A stretch of 64,000 nucleotides of DNA from Mycobacterium sp. OTB74. GTDB lineage: Bacteria; Actinomycetota; Actinomycetes; Mycobacteriales; Mycobacteriaceae. The DNA lies in contig NZ_JARXVD010000011.1 in NCBI RefSeq assembly GCF_029892685.1, positions 141,686-205,685 on the forward strand, read 5' to 3'. Below are positions 62,304 through 64,000 of the stretch, piece after piece; position 1 is the stretch's first letter, and the number at the start of each line of letters is the position of its first letter. The translations under genes were made by a program, and so were the position numbers. A model generated the notes under the pieces. That model was given only the letters and a program-made list of their open reading frames with translations, had not been told where the DNA came from and did not search any database.

Positions 62304-62795
62304 ATGGCACTGAATTTCACGCCCGAACAGACCGGCGCCATCCTCGGCCTGTTAGGTCTGCCAACCGATACCGACGATCCCGACGTCATCGTGACCGTTC
62401 TGCAAGATGCACTCGCCGACGCCGCCAACGACCAGGGCGACGACCCGTCGGCCGACATGCCCACGAACGCTATCGCAGCGGCCGCCCGCAAGGCCGGCCT
62501 CGAGCTGGTCGACTCGGCCACCATCGCCGAACTCCGCCAGGCCGCCAAGGAGGGTCGCCGGATGGCCGCAGAAGCCCGCAAGGCCGAACTGGAGGGCATC
62601 GTCAACGCCGCAGTAGCTAAAGGCAAGATCACCCCGGCACGCAAACAACACTGGGTCACACTCATCGACGCCGACCCCGGCATGGCCGACGTCCTCGCAT
62701 CCGTACCCGACGAAACCGCCGTACCCCTAACCGAAGTCGGACACGGACTCGTCGACGACGGCACCCTCCCCGAAAATCAGCAATGGTTCCGCTGA
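62304..62795 (+). CDS. Scaffold-like protein (detached protease C-terminal part)
   Basis: A 163-residue acidic, helical protein with a coiled-coil centre (ATIAELRQAAKEGRRMAAEA, RKAELEGIVNAAVAKGKITP) ending in the ARKQHWVTLIDADPGMADVL stretch that in Mu-type prohead proteases forms the C-terminal scaffold region. Here it is a separate gene after the major capsid protein. The ATG follows AAAGGAACTACAC. Confidence 0.62.
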   Translation: MALNFTPEQTGAILGLLGLPTDTDDPDVIVTVLQDALADAANDQGDDPSADMPTNAIAAAARKAGLELVDSATIAELRQAAKEGRRMAAEARKAELEGIVNAAVAKGKITPARKQHWVTLIDADPGMADVLASVPDETAVPLTEVGHGLVDDGTLPENQQWFR

Positions 62796-63232
62796 ACTGA
62801 CGACCCTCCGCACCCCGAGCCCGACCCAGTGGCACACCAGCCCCACACCGGGCGTCCGCCAGATGGACACCCCCCCACCCCCGAAATTATCGAGGGGGGC
62901 GCCCAATCCTGACAGTGCACCCTCTGTCAGCTCCTCCCTCCCTTAAAGTAAAGAAAAAAGCCGAAACGGCCCTTTTGACCTGCGGTTTTTGGTTTTTGGT
63001 CAGGTTTTCGGCGTTGGGAGGGTGGTGGGGACCGTGGGCTGTCGCGGGGTGGCCGGTGTTGCGTTGGTGCCAGTCTTTGAATCCGAAAGACCAGTCACAG
63101 CGCCAGTTTCGCGGCCGGCTTACGGGTTGATGTTTTACTCCTCGGATAGCGAACCGCCCCAAGGCTGCATGTCTTGGGGCGGTTGTTTAGCTGGTCAGGG
63201 TCCGATTTGAAATCGGAACCTTCGGGCGGGGG
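62796..63232. other. Non-coding stretch after capsid genes, candidate packaging region
   Basis: About 440 bases with no supportable gene. It has a CTGACAG/CTGTCAG hairpin at 62909-62930, an A-rich run (AAAGAAAAAAG) near 62950, and a terminator at 63152. A missing terminase could imply that a helper-recognised cos or pac site lies here; that is speculation. Confidence 0.4.
63152..63184. terminator. Terminator hairpin between convergent genes
   Basis: AACCGCCCCAAG pairs perfectly over 12 bases with CTTGGGGCGGTT around a 9-base loop, followed by GTTTAG. It separates the capsid operon from the minus-strand gene at 63233 and can serve both directions. Confidence 0.75.
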
Positions 63233-63562
63233 TTACTCAGCCGCTCTCATTGAGCCCCAGGTGTCCAGCAGCGGCGCCAACTCCAGCAGGTGGGCTGCCA
63301 GTTCTCGGCACTGGTCTGCGTTCGCGTCCAGTAGCAGTGCTTCTGTCGGACGGATGTTCATATCGACGCAGACGAGGGTGCCGTCTTCTCGTTGCAATGC
63401 GTCGACGCAGACGGTCACAGGACTGCCGGTGATGCGCAGTTTTGCTGACGAGACGCAGCGAACCATGTCTCGCGGGGCGTCTGCGCCCCAGTCGTCGTAA
63501 TCCCAGTCGTCGGCGAAGACAGCGCCGGGGGGAAGTGCGACTGAAGGTGTGGTGGTGGGCAT
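63233..63562 (-). CDS. Hypothetical satellite protein near attR
   Basis: A 109-residue acidic protein (FADDWDYDDWGADAPRDMVR, then EALLLDANADQCRELAAHLL) starting at ATG after AGAAAGAAG. It is the only gene besides integrase and repressor on the minus strand and the last before attR. It may be a lysogeny-phase or helper-interference gene, but no family is recognised and the role is unknown. Confidence 0.6.
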   Translation of the reverse strand: MPTTTPSVALPPGAVFADDWDYDDWGADAPRDMVRCVSSAKLRITGSPVTVCVDALQREDGTLVCVDMNIRPTEALLLDANADQCRELAAHLLELAPLLDTWGSMRAAE

Positions 63563-63892
63563 GTAGCGGCTTGCTTCTTTCTTTCAGTGGTCAATTTGCT
63601 GTCAGGCTTCACGCAAGTTACTTGACGGAGGCGTCAATTTGTAGGTAGTTCAGCGAGAAAGTTTTCTGGCCTGTGCCTGCAGGAGACGATCAAGCAGCGT
63701 TCGCAGCGGATGGATCGGCGGCGCGGTTGGCGTGAACATCGTCGATACTCGCTAGCGGCTCATCGCTTATTCATCGCTTATGCCCGAGAACCGGTGAGAA
63801 TGACCGGCACTGAATAGGGTGGAATAGGTGCGAATCTGCTTGCGGGCCAAAGCTTATGAACGAAATCAGAAACGTTCGAGAACCATCATTTT
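63563..63892. other. Non-coding attR-proximal region
   Basis: About 330 bases between the last element gene and attR. It holds the right-hand arm-type sites at 63761-63782. A short plus-strand frame here has no recognisable product. The promoter of the minus-strand gene must lie in its left part. Confidence 0.5.
63761..63782. promoter_or_regulatory. Right integrase arm-type sites
   Basis: The same tandem pair of ATCGCTTAT as at 53899-53920, identical over 22 bases and in the same orientation, 111 bases from the attR core. Confidence 0.7.
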
Positions 63893-63932
63893 CTAAAGCC
63901 GGTGTCGCAGGTTCGAATCCTGCCGGGGGCAC
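63893..63932. repeat. attR core (40-base direct repeat)
   Basis: Identical to attL at 53818-53857. It contains only the 3' part of tRNA-Arg from the anticodon loop onward, so it is the displaced original tRNA end. Chromosomal sequence resumes at 63933 (TCAATAAAACGCC). Confidence 0.93.
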
Positions 63933-64000
63933 TCAATAAAACGCCTGGTCACAGGCTGTTTTTGCACCAGCGCCGAGAGCCCCGCACCCCGTGCGCACCC

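Larger units (their letters stand above)
53818..63932. mobile_element. Integrated 10.1-kb capsid-encoding phage satellite-like element
   Basis: It is bounded by 40-base direct repeats covering the 3' half of tRNA-Arg. It encodes, in order, integrase and repressor (minus strand), then excisionase, three small zinc-binding proteins, primase-polymerase, helicase-like ATPase, five small proteins, capsid protease, decoration protein, major capsid protein and scaffold, and a minus-strand gene near the right end. Most plus-strand genes overlap by ATGA or GTGA, so they form one long operon. No portal, terminase, tail or lysis gene is visible. The size and plan recall phiRv1 and phiRv2 of M. tuberculosis. 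Confidence 0.9.

Noticed and set aside
62915..63130. Plus-strand small gene after the scaffold
   Set aside because: Low-complexity Trp/Gly-rich translation, no ribosome site, and the sequence looks like a non-coding terminator-rich gap.
63893..63932. Second tRNA gene at the right end
   Set aside because: Only the 3' part of tRNA-Arg is present; it is the attR core.

Overview
The window looks like chromosome of a fast-growing mycobacterium (Mycolicibacterium-type). It is GC-rich and carries TetR-regulated lipid and xenobiotic oxidation genes, a wax-ester synthase/diacylglycerol acyltransferase, and close relatives of M. tuberculosis AdhD (Rv3086), the Rv1284-type carbonic anhydrase and Rv2627c. 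Two promoters carry sequences resembling the DosR dormancy box. Species assignment is inference; no rRNA is present.

Layout. 0-13 kb: a NorD-like VWA protein with a 34-residue membrane peptide, a TetR/membrane-protein unit with repeated operators, a Rossmann oxidoreductase, and a Rieske oxygenase with its divergent TetR. This part also holds two lipoprotein-type sulfatases, one broken by two in-frame stops, and a frameshifted isoprenylcysteine-methyltransferase-like gene. 13.6-22.2 kb: an oxidation cluster (TetR, cytochrome P450, two flavin monooxygenases, SnoaL-like protein, SadH-like SDR, AdhD), with a near-identical 29-bp operator upstream of the SDR and of adhD. 22.5-31 kb: MarR and carbonic anhydrase, then a stress/dormancy patch (DUF1918, universal stress protein, WS/DGAT, Rv2627c-like hydrolase) with nitroreductase and DUF385 remnants. 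31-36.7 kb: an NDH-2-like flavoprotein, an adenylating enzyme plus ALDH-type reductase pair, an orphan EF-Tu domain II, and an SRPBCC protein.

36.8-42.4 kb is a patchy accessory zone. It has an amber-interrupted lipoprotein, a DUF4157 protein that looks like a secreted effector with a possible Cys-His-Asp domain, an IS3-family remnant, and a tiny Cys-rich gene between short direct repeats. 42.4-49.5 kb is a lipid or steroid-like catabolic block (SDR, VOC, acyl-CoA thioesterase, epimerase, sulfotransferase, DUF1214, TetR) with truncated SDR and amidohydrolase remnants. 50.2-53.4 kb is one large adenylate cyclase/ATPase gene. A dispersed repeat of up to about 450 bp occurs five times between 29 and 54 kb; two copies bracket the cyclase gene, and the last runs directly into tRNA-Arg(CCT).

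53.8-63.9 kb is a complete 10.1-kb integrated element in that tRNA-Arg, bounded by 40-bp direct repeats. It encodes a tyrosine integrase, repressor, excisionase, small zinc-finger proteins, a primase-polymerase, a helicase-type ATPase beside an iteron-like array, and a capsid module (protease, decoration protein, major capsid protein, scaffold). No portal, terminase, tail or lysis gene is visible. It therefore looks like a capsid-encoding phage satellite, comparable in size and plan to the M. tuberculosis phiRv1/phiRv2 elements, and is the most interesting system here.
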